In this document: positions 38,835-49,573 of the stretch, in pieces
Numbering within the stretch: the stretch's first letter is position 1
How the letters are laid out: each line of letters begins with the position of its first letter
From: Dromaius novaehollandiae
Lineage: Eukaryota; Chordata; Aves; Casuariiformes; Dromaiidae
DNA: 64,000 nt
Assembly: GCF_036370855.1 (NCBI RefSeq)
Contig: NC_088132.1
Span: forward strand, 65,324,841 to 65,388,840
Reading direction: 5' to 3'
The notes under the pieces: model-generated
Databases searched by the model: none
What the model was told of the DNA's origin: nothing
The model's input: only the letters and a program-made list of their open reading frames with translations
Translations under genes and position numbers: made by a program

Positions 38835-41384
38835 AAAATCACGTCATGCTGAACTGTCTCAGGGTGGATACTCCTGAAAATTTAAGCCAGTGCAATTTGT
38901 AGAAGTACCAAGATGAAAATTTTCAGTGATTTCAAGTACTTCTTACTAGCTTACATTTAAGTGTGGCACCAAACAGACTGGCCTCTGCCTCTGACAAACA
39001 TGTTATGTTTTCTTTCATATCTTCTCCTGCCTCCTACGATAGAAATGCTTGGCAAAAGAAAAGAAAGGAGGTGAGTATCTCTGTACAACCAGAATGCAAA
39101 CCTGTTTGTTTGTAACAGCAGCATTTCGTCTCTTCCTAGGCTCAACTGGCTCTTACAAAACATCTTTGTTCTTCCAGAATTTAAGTTGGTCTATTACAGT
39201 TTAAATGCCATAGGCTGTTCTAAACACTAGTTCCTCCCATTCGGGATGTGAAGAACAGGTACTTTTCTGTCAGAATGATGCTACAGTTTTTTAACAGCTT
39301 TTATAAATGCTACATTCATAATGCCTACTTCAAGAAACAACATAAATCAGAAATGAGGCTATGTATGCATGATATAAATTAATTTTCAGTAAAACTGGTT
39401 AACAGCATATGAGCACAAATGTCTCCTCTAGATCTACAGAAGATGAGTATAAGTCATTGCCAAAATGAATGTAAGCATCATTATATCAAATGATAGCTTC
39501 TTCAAAATCTTCTTGAGTTTCACCAGATGTAGATGGACAGGAGAAGACAGGTAACACTGCAGCAGACACTGCTATCCCATCACCAAAAGAAGCAAGTACA
39601 GATGGAGAGTCCACCTACTCATATACCCCTACTTTACCAAGATGCTGTGAAAGAGCTGCTTTTGGATGCTGCTCTCTGCATAGGTTGAACGAAGCAAAAA
39701 AAGTGCACAATTTATGGCATTTTTTTGTCCACTGTCATCTGCTTAAGCAGCAGAGGAGCAAATATAATGTGCATAGGCCTAACTTCTGTGTAAATTTATA
39801 TGAAAAAAGTCAAGATCCAAAAATTTACATAATGAGAGAAATGCAGATACTGCTCCACTTTTTCCCTAATGCACTTCAAATGCTCTCTCTTGGAAGTCTG
39901 AACACTGCAGTATCTGAGGAGGGACAACAGGAAGTAGACTCCTTGTTGTAGTAAAAATATCTAAGGTAAAACAACATCAGTGGGACCAATTAAAATATAT
40001 TTTATAGTACTTTAAAAGCAGAACATGTGAACACTACAATGTTATAAAACATTATAATGCTATATAGAGATTACAAATTATATAATATATAAAATAATGT
40101 TACAGTATAATAAAGGCAGAAGAGAATCGTCTGCCTTTCAAGGAGAAAGAGACTGCATTTGAGCCTACCTAGAACTGCAAGCAATTGGAAAATGTAGTGT
40201 GATTACCATGAAATTTGGTAGACTGGGTCTTTCTTCAGTATACTGTAAGCTAGCTGCATATTCATGCATAATTTAAATGTATGCCCTCCATTACCAATTT
40301 CAGAAAAACATTCATTCCAAAATTTTAAATGCACTTTCTACTATGGGTTTTTTTTTGTTTAAATCATCATGGCCTTCAGGAAAGATATTAACAGATTGTG
40401 TAGAAAGCATTTGCCATTTATTTGCTCCAGCCTGTTGATAAGACTAATGTTTTGGGGACTAAGCCAAACGTGATTTAATTTTTTTATTAGAACTTTGAAT
40501 AGGGTGCTATTTGAACTGGGCAAGTTAAAGTAGGTAAGGTACCAGCTGGATAGGTTTATACAGTCTGCACACATTAACGTGGCATTTTAACTGTTCAAAC
40601 ACAGAATCTAACAGTAAAGTCATGGAAAGATGTTGGAAAGGTGGAAATGTATCCTTGTATGAAAGGTGACTTGCAAAATAGAAAAAATTGGCCAGCTTGT
40701 TTGTTTTTGATAATGTGCTTTCAAAGACTTGAAAGAGTTCCAGACGTTACTTTCCGTTTTCAGTCTACCAATTCTTGCCTTCCCAATTCTGATGGCAGGT
40801 TTTTTAGCATGACCTGGAGTCCTCTCAACCGTAAGGGCAGGACAGTGGCTCCTTTACCGCCCCCGATTCTTCAGAAACTTCAAGCTGAAAAACAGTCTTC
40901 GAAATAAAAATTACTTCCTCTTTCTAGGGAAATCATTTTTACTTCCTTAGTATCTGCACTGTCCTACTACTCTCTAGCTGTTCACCAGGTTTACGCAATA
41001 GGCAGAGCCTTAATGCCTAAAGTGAACAAGGTGAACTTAAAAGAAGTACTTGTTCTTACAAGAGCTGAGAACTGTATTTCCTGTGATCAAAACTAAAGGT
41101 GTGAGCTCTGATCGAAACATTTCCAGCCTGTTAGTATTTATAGGGGCAGCCTGAATGGACTCTGGTGTGCAGTAATGCACGTGACCTCTCCCACAAGAGG
41201 AACAGTTATATCCTTCCTCTAAGCCACCTGTTTTTGAAAAATTCACTGCAGTTTTATCATTTATGAAAACTCTCTCCCTCATCAAATGTGTATGAAATCT
41301 GCTAAGATGCTCCAAGAAGTAACAGGACCCAGAAGCGCATCATGACTGCATAAATCTGATTCCCTCAGAAAACTAATCTAAGGA

Positions 41385-41424
41385 GAGATTAGGGGGAAGG
41401 GGAGAAGAGAAAAAGGGAAAAAAA
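41385..41424. repeat. Polypurine tract in SNX18 intron
   Basis: GA-rich run including AGGGGGAAGGGGAGAAGAG followed by A-rich purines, interrupted by TT near its start. Confidence 0.7.
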
Positions 41425-41954
41425 GTACTTTAAGGAAACCCATGCATCTTTTAGGCTTTCTTCATGCAGACAGGACACAGAAGCTCGAATTTTTCTTACT
41501 GCTTAATCTTTTTCAAATAAGGCCATTGCCCAATTTTAGTCTTACTCATTGTTGCTCTTTTTGTGATTTACACACACTTACCACCAAGGAAGCTATAATT
41601 TATTAAAGCTACTAAATAAGGGGATGCTCTCACAGCTTAGCCATCTGAAAGTCTCAGTTACCTTAAGGTTACCTTCACTGGTAACCTGAACACACTACTG
41701 GGCGTTTCAGTAGCAAGCAGACAAATCGTACGTCATCCCTGCAACAGCAACGGGAAGCTGAGAGAGCAAGAAATACAACGAGCATCCTAGAGTAATCCAT
41801 CCCTGCTCATCAAAGTCCTTAAACAGATGAAACGTAGGTACCCATCTCTTTTTACTGACTACAGTGGTCATCTGGCTAAGATTACGTGCCTAGCTTTTAG
41901 ACAGTAAATTTAGCTGAGCTGAATCCCATGCAAAGTATATGTATTTGAGGGCCA

Positions 41955-41986
41955 AAGGGAAAAAGAAGCGGGGGGAAGGGGAGAGT
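41955..41986. repeat. Second polypurine tract in SNX18 intron
   Basis: AAAGGGAAAAAGAAG, one C, then GGGGGGAAGGGGAGAG. It shares the GGGGGAAGGGGAGA word with the tract about 560 bp away. Confidence 0.7.
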
Positions 41987-43559
41987 AAAAAATTGGGGAT
42001 GGAGAGAACATGAGCTCACAACAAATTTAGGAGGCTAGAAAAGAAGCAAGAGAGAAAAGCCCTGCTCTTACAGTGTGATAGAAAATTTTAGGTATGAATT
42101 TTGAGCAGTCTAACTCACTCACGAACACACATACCCCTCTTTTTCCCCCTCAGGAATCAGGGAAAATGTTACAGGGAGTTCCAGTGGTGTTCAGGGCTGG
42201 GTTTTACTGATGCTTGAAATTTTGATACATTACCAACTGGAACATGTTTTCAGCTATAATTTTGTAAGATAGTCTAAAAACAAACTCTGGACATTCTTTA
42301 AAGCCAATGTCCAGAATTAAGTTTGCTTCAGGCAAATAAGACTATTTGCCTTATTTTCCTTTTCTGAAACAGTGATCAAGAAGTAAAAGAATCATTCTGT
42401 TTCTTTTTTTTTAAATCTAATTCTTTTAAATCTTGGAGTGTAGAGGAAGTCAATTGCTGCCTACATCTTAGAAAACATTTAAACCACTTTTTCAAATCTG
42501 TTTTGCAAAAATCATAACCGAAGTTTACTAGCATTAACATCATCATGATAAGACAAAGAAGAATTCTGGAAAGCAGAGATGAAACATTAAGTTAACCAGT
42601 ATTTCTTCCACTTTCAGAAGTCATAAGAGACCTCAGTAACTCCTCAAATATAACTCGAAAAGAAAAAAAAATTTCTCCACTCTAACTAAGCAAATATCAA
42701 GACTAGATAGCCACAGACAAGCATGAACTACAATACTAGCATATATTATCTCAAATTCTCACACATGCATAAGTTTCCTGAACCTGAGCTTGCATGGGCC
42801 TGCAATGAGCATTTTATGTTGCAGACTACGGAAGTCAGAAGATCTCATCAGCAGAGTGAAGCCCTAGCAATTAATATTTAGGAACTATTCTGCCAAGAAT
42901 GCACAGGGAATTTCCACAAGTATTCCTCAGTAACACAGAAAAAGGCATTCTCCATTACATATGGAGATGGGAAACTGCTTTTCCTCTCAAACTTAAAGCA
43001 ATTGAATCTAATATTTCTTGGAAGATACACCACTTCTGCCAAAGAAAACGACAAACAAAAGCATAGCTTAGTTTTAGCGTACTAAACTTAATCTTCCTCT
43101 TCAACAAATGTACTGCCAGAGGCCAAAGAAAACTAAGCACAAGTATATTTCTGTCTAAAATATTTGGATCCTCCATTCTAGAAAACAGGTATGCACAAGA
43201 ATACTTTCATGTAAGCACTTTAGAAACTCTTCCCTAAGAGGGGTTGAGGGCTAGATTCATAAAGGTTTTTGAGTGCTTAGATGCTCAGAGCTACCATTCT
43301 GCTGTTGTCTACCCTTACAGATGTCATTTCCCCCCCAAGTGCTCAGTTTTCAAAATAAAACCTATAAAAGAACAACCAGTTTTCACAAAATCCATGTCTT
43401 GGAACCGAAATGCTTGGTGACAGTCTCAGTGAGACTCTCAAATGAAGTATTTCCAGACAGAAATGTGGGATTCCCAACTCAACGTGTTCTTCACTGTAGG
43501 TCTCAATCCAATGGATCTTCTCAGACATGGACTGGAGTGCACACAATACCAGATAAGAC

Positions 43560-43690
43560 CTCTCACAAAGCACAGCCAAGCTGGTACTCAACTGGAATGT
43601 GGGACAACAAAGTTCAAATCCTTCTTTCGCCTCTTCTGGAGCAGGAACCTTAACTTTTTCTCACCTCAGAAGATTCCTTAAACACTGGGT
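43560..43690 (+). repeat. Possible tRNA-derived SINE (MIR-like) relic in SNX18 intron
   Basis: An A-box-like AGCCAAGCTGG (43574-43584) and a B-box-like GTTCAAATCC (43612-43621) sit 38 nt apart. They are followed by CCTTAACTTTTTCTCACCTCAG, similar to the MIR segment CTTAACCTCTCTGTGCCTCAG. There is no tRNA acceptor stem, so this is a retroposon relic rather than a tRNA gene. Confidence 0.3.
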
Positions 43691-44916
43691 ACTCAAAGGA
43701 GGCAGAAAGAGGCGAATCTTTAGAAATCTCCTATTGAAATTATTGTCACTTCATAAAATATTGACAGTAAACATAAGACCAGAAACAGTTTCAAAATATA
43801 CCCACAGTCTACTGATTATGATGTTTATATTTATATAATTGACCAAAATGCCAATCCCTTTCCAAACATTTCAGATCATGTATGATGTCCTCAACACAAG
43901 AGGCGGAAAAACCTGCACCCCAGAAAAATTAAAAGCACAGTGGTTAACACACACTCCTGCCAATATATGGACAAAGCAACAGTGAGCTTTATGTTTCTGG
44001 TTTGTAATTCTAGGAGAATAGATTATGTCCAAAAGGTGTAAAATTTTTGTCTCCAGCTCAGAGATTCTTCGGCATTCTTTTTGCAGAAGAAACGTTGCAG
44101 AAATGATTCAAAAACCCCACATGTGCAGACTTCTCAATTCATACCACAAAACACACTTGAACCAACTTGTATATTACTCAGATTTTAATCTCGACTCAAA
44201 CAGGAGTCCTTACGTCTAATCTCAAATCCCAAATCGCATTAAGCAGCTGTCCACCTGCAGCAGAACAAACCCATAACAAGACAAGGCAGTCTAATATTAC
44301 ACTTGCTTGCATATTAGACAAGTCAGTGTCATATTCCACCCACAGATTTGGGTAAATCTTAGGCACAGCCAGCCTTATTTTCTGGTGTTTCTCAGGATGA
44401 GGGAATGTAGAAATGCAGGGTAGAAAAGAACTGGGCTTTTCATCCCAAATGGACAATGCATTTGCAGTATGTAGAAAGAAAATGGAGAAGTACTCATAAC
44501 TTCAGAGTTTATCTTTTTACAAGCCATGCCCCTTGTGTCAACCAGGCCACTATTTCTACTCCTCTAAGGGCACTTTTGGGTCATTTTATTACAAGAAGTT
44601 GTACAATAGAAGATAAAACACTGAAAGACAGTCGAACTCTGTTTTTCAGATGATCTATTATCACCAACAGATTTTTGTTTGGTCTATAGAAATAACAATA
44701 ATTCTCAAATACTGGCAACTTTCCCAGATTGTAAGTTTAAAGGAGTTCTATTATGTTGTAAGAACACCAAGCAGTTCATATTTTCAGTTGAAGTTTACCA
44801 TTTGGAATTGAAAAGTTATACCTTGTTATTAGTAGCTCTTAAGAATAGTAAAACAGTGATATACCGGGGGGAAAAATGATCTTCCCCTCAGTTTTCTTCC
44901 AGTTTGCCTATTCTGT

Positions 44917-44989
44917 AAAAAAGGAAGAAGAGGAAGACGGGGATGAAGAGGAAGAAGAGGAAGGAGAGGAAGCAAAAAAAAAAAAAAAG
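44917..44989. repeat. 73-nt polypurine (GAA/GAG) tract ending in A15
   Basis: Almost pure purine with three pyrimidine interruptions (44938, 44944, 44973), ending in fifteen A and a G. In the plus frame it would spell Glu-rich then Lys5-stop, but the frame has no recognisable gene upstream. This is a simple repeat in the SNX18 intron. Confidence 0.85.
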
Positions 44990-46825
44990 TAACCTAGCTC
45001 TAACCCTATTCCTTTGATGCATATGGCCATTCAAAAGACCAAGTAGATCTCTCAAGCCTATGTCATTTTCTGAACACAAGTAAGTACCAGGCATAACACT
45101 CGACTGAAAAAAGTGCTAGCCTCGAGGTGCTGGAACATTAACACATGTACACAGACTCACTGTTCTCCAACCACTTTCAGAACAGCATTCTGCCACAAAA
45201 TCTACTCCACTTGTGTGCCACGCTCATGCATTTCTCTAGTGGAAGCTCATTTAGAAGAACTTTCCCCAGTTCATCAAGGTAAATCCTACCAGTAAGTGCA
45301 AACTAAAACAAAACTAAAGAAGAAGCAAAGACAAACAAGTTGAAGGAAATACTGGTTGAGTCAACCACACATGTTCTTATTCCCAATCTTCTTCTCAAAG
45401 TAAAGTCTCCAAAAATACTACAGGGAAGAACTCTATATAGTCTTAAAGCTTTAAGATATATTATTTAAATAGCATATGCTACCTGCTGTTTTATTTCAGC
45501 TAATAAAAATCCTTCCCCTTAATTTTTCCCAGATTATAAATAATCTATTAGTTGACAGCTCACTTTGAAATTCTCTGCTCCTAAACATGAGATATTGCCA
45601 AGGTCACCCTTCTCTCCAAATTTAAAATATTTGAAAGTTGCTATCAGAACACAATACCGCACCAGCTAAAAGAACAACTCAAAGGTTAGATTACATGTTC
45701 CCATTTTCTCTTCAAAATAACATTACAATTTTCAAAGTTTTCACTGAATTCTCAAGATTCTACAGGAGAATGAAAATCTGAATTTGATGTATGTAATTTT
45801 TTATGAAAAACATACTTTCTTACATAACAACAAATTTGGCACTTTACTTTGCACTTTATACCAGCTCTAGCTCCTCAGATTTTCCCGGCAATAATGCACA
45901 CTTTCTGAAAGCTGTTTTTTTCAAACTGTTTTGCTCTAAATGCAAAATCCTTGAAAATGTCTCAAAAGTGGAAAAATGACTGATTCACTGTGGTTGACAA
46001 TTCAAGCGCTGCCACTTAGGATACAGAACAACAGTTATTAATCTCTAAAAAAATTTCCAGAGAAGAAGCTCCTGTATTTTCTTTGTTTTATAACTGCTAA
46101 ACACAGCATTTTCTGTGCAGCATGTGTGATGCCTTCTCGGTCACTTTCACAGCTGTAATCCCCACAAGCCTCTGATCTTCAAGTTGAAAATCATAGGTAA
46201 GGAGTGTAACAGCAAAGGGATATATGAATCAAAGTGTTAACTTTGCAGCAGCAAAATCACCTACACATATTTAGCATTACAAACTTCTGCTTATCTGAAC
46301 AAATGTCACCAGTTACATAGCAGACGATTCTCTCATTACTGGAGATGCTTTCTCTCCAGCGGATCACAAAGTGGCACACAAATAGCAATCAGAACCCGAG
46401 AAACGTGCTTCAGCCAGAAAGCTGCAGCAAGGTTAACAGATGAGCAACACCTTTTTATGATAATAAGAGGATAAACAATTCCTACTTAGTACACTGTGGC
46501 AGGCTATTATCCTTACAAAGGCATTAAAAGTGTTTAGTGCATGGCCAAAGAGACAAAAGCCAGCTGCTTTAAACCTCTCATCTGAATCTCTTACACTGCA
46601 AAATGCACATAATACAATGTTATGAGGCTAAACCCCAGACAAGATGGACAATTGGAATATCTTCAGATTACTCCATATTTAATATCTACTAGATCAGAGA
46701 TTTAAGACCTAATATCTAAGATCTAACGTATATAAAACAGTAATACATGTTTACATGCCACTTCATTTGTAAACAAGCTCTTTAATCTTTAATATATCTG
46801 TAGTATAGGCAGATATGGTTTCCTT

Positions 46826-46865
46826 TATATATATATACGCATATGTATATATATACACACACACA
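46826..46865. repeat. Alternating (TA)/(CA) tract near SNX18 donor
   Basis: Forty bases of perfect purine/pyrimidine alternation (TA run, ACGCATATG centre, TA run, then five CA units). It lies about 240 nt inside the intron from the SNX18 5' splice site. Confidence 0.9.
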
Positions 46866-47104
46866 GCCAAACTTGGTAACCTCTAGCCAATAACATTCCC
46901 AACAAATGGCACAGAAAGAAAATTGTCAGTGTTGTGGGGTTTTTTGGTATTTTTAGCATCAGTTTACCTGAATTAACACTGAAAGATTTAGCCCAAGCCC
47001 AGCAAGCCATACACAGAACAAATTCAGCCCCTGGTTCCTCCAGCTGTGTGGATACCACTAATAAGTAAAATATTATCGTTTCAGAAGACACATAAGGGTG
47101 TTAC

Positions 47105-48674
47105 CTTTTTGGACGTGGATGATGTCTGGGAAGTTGGCCAAATGCCCCTGATACAGCGCTAGCAAGTCCATCACAGGATCTAGATCCTGTCGGGGCTGAT
47201 CTGCAAAGAGGTCCCCAATGGCGTCGTAGGCTTCCCCAGTGAAGGCTATGGCTTGGTTGAGGCCTGCCGAAAAGGCCTGCTGGTCCAGCTCAAAGGCCTG
47301 ACTGAGGCACTTAAAGGAGTGCCCTACCTTCTGGTACTCCTTCTTGAAACCAGTGACCTGTTTGCGGGCGAACTCGTTGGCCGTGTGATTGAGCTGCAGG
47401 GCACTCTCATCCATCTTCTTCGTGAAGGCTTTGAAGCCATCCACCTGGCTTTCCACCTCCTGCAAGTCCAGGCCGGCCCCAGGGCCAGTAGGGACACTGA
47501 TAGTCAGGAAAAAGTTGGCACCCACCATCTCGTCTTTCTCAGCCTTGCGCTTGCCTTGTTTCCAGGCCTTCTCATCTGTGCTGGGACAGGTGAGGAAGTG
47601 CTGGAAGGCGTCGCACTGGGCCAGTACGGGGTGGCTGCACATGTGGTCCATCCACCAGGCCAGGCCTTTGCGGCGTTTGGAGATGAAGTCCTCCTCGAAG
47701 CGGCCGGTGGCCTGCTTCTCAGGCAAGTGGGGCACGGAAATGACGGGGAACTTCTCGGCCAGGCGCCCGTAGAGCCAGTCGAAGTGCTTGTAGCGGCGGT
47801 GCACCTGCTGCCCCGTGTGGCTGGGCACCAGCTTGTAGGCGATGTAGCTCTTCATGCCCTTGAACTTGGTCTGCTTGGTGGGGTCCTCGATGGAGCACTG
47901 GAAGGGGTAGGGGTTCTCCTGCCACTCGGGGCCCCGGGGGCCCAGCACCACGCACAGCTTGTCCCCGTCCTTCACGAAGCCCGACGCCTCGCCCAGCACG
48001 AAGGCCTCACCGCCGGACTTGACGAAGGTGGAGAAGCGGTTGAGGTTGCGGCTCACTGTGGCTGAGCTCTTGGCGCCGCCGCCGCCGGGCGGGTGCGGGT
48101 GGCCGGCCGGGTGGCCGCCGCCGCCACGGGACCCCAGCGACAGCTCAGACCGCGTCGACAGGCGGTAGCGGCCCGAGGCGCCGCCGCCGCCCGCCGCCTC
48201 GTAGTCGGGGTAGGAGCTGCCCAGGGCGCCGGGCTCGTCCGCCACCGTGGAGCTGTCGTCCCAGTCGTCGTCCCAGTCGTCATCGCTGCCCTGGCTGGGC
48301 TGGTAGGAGCCGCCGTAGGGCGCCGGCGCGAAGGGGTACCCGGCGGCGGGCGGCAGCGCGAAGGGCTCGGGCGCCGCGGGCGCCGCGGGCTGCTGCGTCG
48401 CCGGCTTGAAGGCGGCGGGCGGCGGCAGCGGCTCGAAGCCGCCGGCGGGGACGTTGGCGTAGCGGGCGGGCGGCGGCGGCTCGGCGGCGGGGGCGCGGAT
48501 CACCTGCACGTAGGAGGCCGGGAAGAGGCCGCGGTCGCCGCGGCTGTTGACGCCCTCCAGCCAGCCCTCGATGTCCTGCTCGCTGCAGAGGCTCAGCACC
48601 TCGTGCTCCCGCAGCGAGATCTCCCCCGGGTTCTCCGACCTGAAGTCGTACAGCGCCCGCGCCCGCAGCGCCAT
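47105..48674 (-). CDS. SNX18: Sorting nexin 18, coding exon 1 (residues 1-523 plus first base of codon 524)
   Basis: This exon encodes the SH3, linker, PX and most of the BAR region of SNX18, a peripheral membrane protein that tubulates endosomal and plasma membranes and acts with dynamin, AP-1 and autophagy factors (known of the family). I recognise the N-terminus, starting [11 protein letters not shown], as SNX18. Approximate residues: SH3 1-61 ([18 protein letters not shown]); Pro/Ala/Gly-rich linker 62-205 with the acidic-tryptophan stretch [10 protein letters not shown] at 131-140; PX about 254-364 with the phosphoinositide-pocket motif RRYKHFDWL at 293-301; BAR from about 400, with ASP-rich and helical segments such as [13 protein letters not shown]. 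The ATG at 48674 is chosen because it matches the family start, has G at -3 and +4, and no in-frame ATG lies in the open frame upstream to at least 48938. The exon ends at G 47105, just before the GT donor. Reading on into the intron adds only about ten residues before a stop. The total of 607 residues is slightly shorter than the human protein as I recall it (about 628), the difference being mainly in the linker. Confidence 0.97.
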
Positions 48675-49091
48675 GGCCCCGCCGCCCCAGCCCGCCGCCC
48701 CGGGGGCTCCCGCCGCCGCCCGCCGCCGGCTCCCCCCGCCCGCCGCCGCCGCCGGGGCTGCGGCAGGGGAGCGCCGCGGCCGCCCCCGCCTCCCGCCGCT
48801 GTCGCTGCCGGGCGCTGCTGCGGCGGCCCCGCGGCCGGGTGCGCTGCGCTGCGCCGCGCTGCGCCGCGGCCGGCTCCGAGCGCCGGCGTCCCCCCGGCGG
48901 GCGAGGCAGCGCGCAGCGGGCGGCGGGGACCGTCCCACGTCGCCAGTTTCGCTAATCCAGAGCCGAGAGGCAGGACGGAGGAGCCGAGCGCAGAGCGGCC
49001 GCCCCCATCGATGGGCCCGGCCCCTCCGCCGCCGCCCCCTGCTGTCCGGCCCGGCGCCGCAGCGCCGCGGGCCGCCCGGGCCCGCCGGGGG

Positions 49092-49121
49092 GACGTGCGG
49101 GGCGGGGACGTGCGGGGCGGG
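49092..49121. repeat. Exact 15-bp tandem duplication with GC box and ACGTG core
   Basis: The unit GACGTGCGGGGCGGG occurs twice head to tail (49092-49106 and 49107-49121). Each copy carries an ACGTG core (CRE half-site or E-box like) next to a GC box. It lies about 420 bp upstream of the SNX18 ATG inside the CpG island. Confidence 0.85.
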
Positions 49122-49213
49122 CCGCCTCGGCCGCCGCGCCGGGCCCGGGGGGTCGCTGGGCCCCGCGGCCGGGCTGCGGGTTTCTGCGGCAGGCCACGCT
49201 CGCCGGGCGGGAG

Positions 49214-49219
49214 CACGTG
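49214..49219. promoter_or_regulatory. Palindromic E-box CACGTG in SNX18 promoter island
   Basis: The full palindrome CACGTG stands in the context GCACGTGC, about 540 bp upstream of the SNX18 start codon. This is the core bound by bHLH-ZIP factors such as USF, MYC or TFEB/MITF. TFEB-type control would fit an autophagy-linked gene, but this is inference. Confidence 0.35.
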
Positions 49220-49501
49220 CGCGGAGCGCACGGAAATCAAGTTAAAAGTGGTGCCCGTGTCCGCCCTGCCCTCCGCAGCCTCTCCCGTCGCCCAGGAAGG
49301 TGCCCCCACAGCGCTCCGAAATAAATGCCAGAAAGCCCGGGTGCTAGGGCCGAGGCACAGCAGAGAGCGCCACGTTTTGGCGCGGTCCCGGTGGGGAGAC
49401 GTGGGCCGAGGGCCCGTGTCGCCGAGGGGCCCCGCCGTGCTGCGCGGCCTCCCCAGCACCGCGGCCGGCGGCGTCGCCCGCAGCCGGGCACCAGGCCCGG
49501 G

Positions 49502-49573
49502 CCCATGGCCCGGCCCAAGCCCATCGCCCGGCCCAAGCCCATCGCCCGGCCCAGGCCCATGGCCCGGCCCGCG
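49502..49573. repeat. 18-bp GC-rich minisatellite, four copies
   Basis: Four head-to-tail copies of an 18-bp unit (consensus CCCATSGCCCGGCCCARG) start at 49502, 49520, 49538 and 49556. Copies differ by one to three bases. It lies at the far edge of the SNX18 CpG island. In one frame it would read as repeated RPxARP, but there is no evidence that it is coding. Confidence 0.9.

Larger units (their letters stand above)
27955..47104 (-). other. SNX18: SNX18 intron between the two coding exons (19,150 bp)
   Basis: The donor is AAAAAG|GTAACA (GT at 47104-47103). The acceptor is a T-rich tract ending TTCTTTACACAG (AG at 27956-27955), with a branch-point-like CTCAC about 40 nt upstream. The splice is phase 1 and reconstructs the conserved protein. 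The intron is AT-rich, and I find no further exon of a known gene on either strand; open frames inside it are short and without recognisable domains. It contains alternating purine/pyrimidine tracts near each end, polypurine tracts, a CpG-rich patch at 30358-30520, and MIR-like relics, listed separately. Alternative exons cannot be excluded by reading alone. Confidence 0.93.

Noticed and set aside
43560-43640. Possible tRNA gene from A-box/B-box-like spacing
   Set aside because: No acceptor or anticodon stem can be folded around the boxes; better explained as an old SINE relic.
44875-44991. Short plus-strand frame ending Glu-rich tail then Lys5 and stop, resembling an HMGB or SET acidic tail
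   Set aside because: No HMG box or other homology lies upstream, and the acidic stretch comes entirely from a GAA/GAG simple repeat.
47253-48065. Plus-strand open frame antisense to the SNX18 PX/BAR exon
   Set aside because: It is antisense to a conserved coding exon with strong third-position GC, so it is a mirror of real coding sequence.
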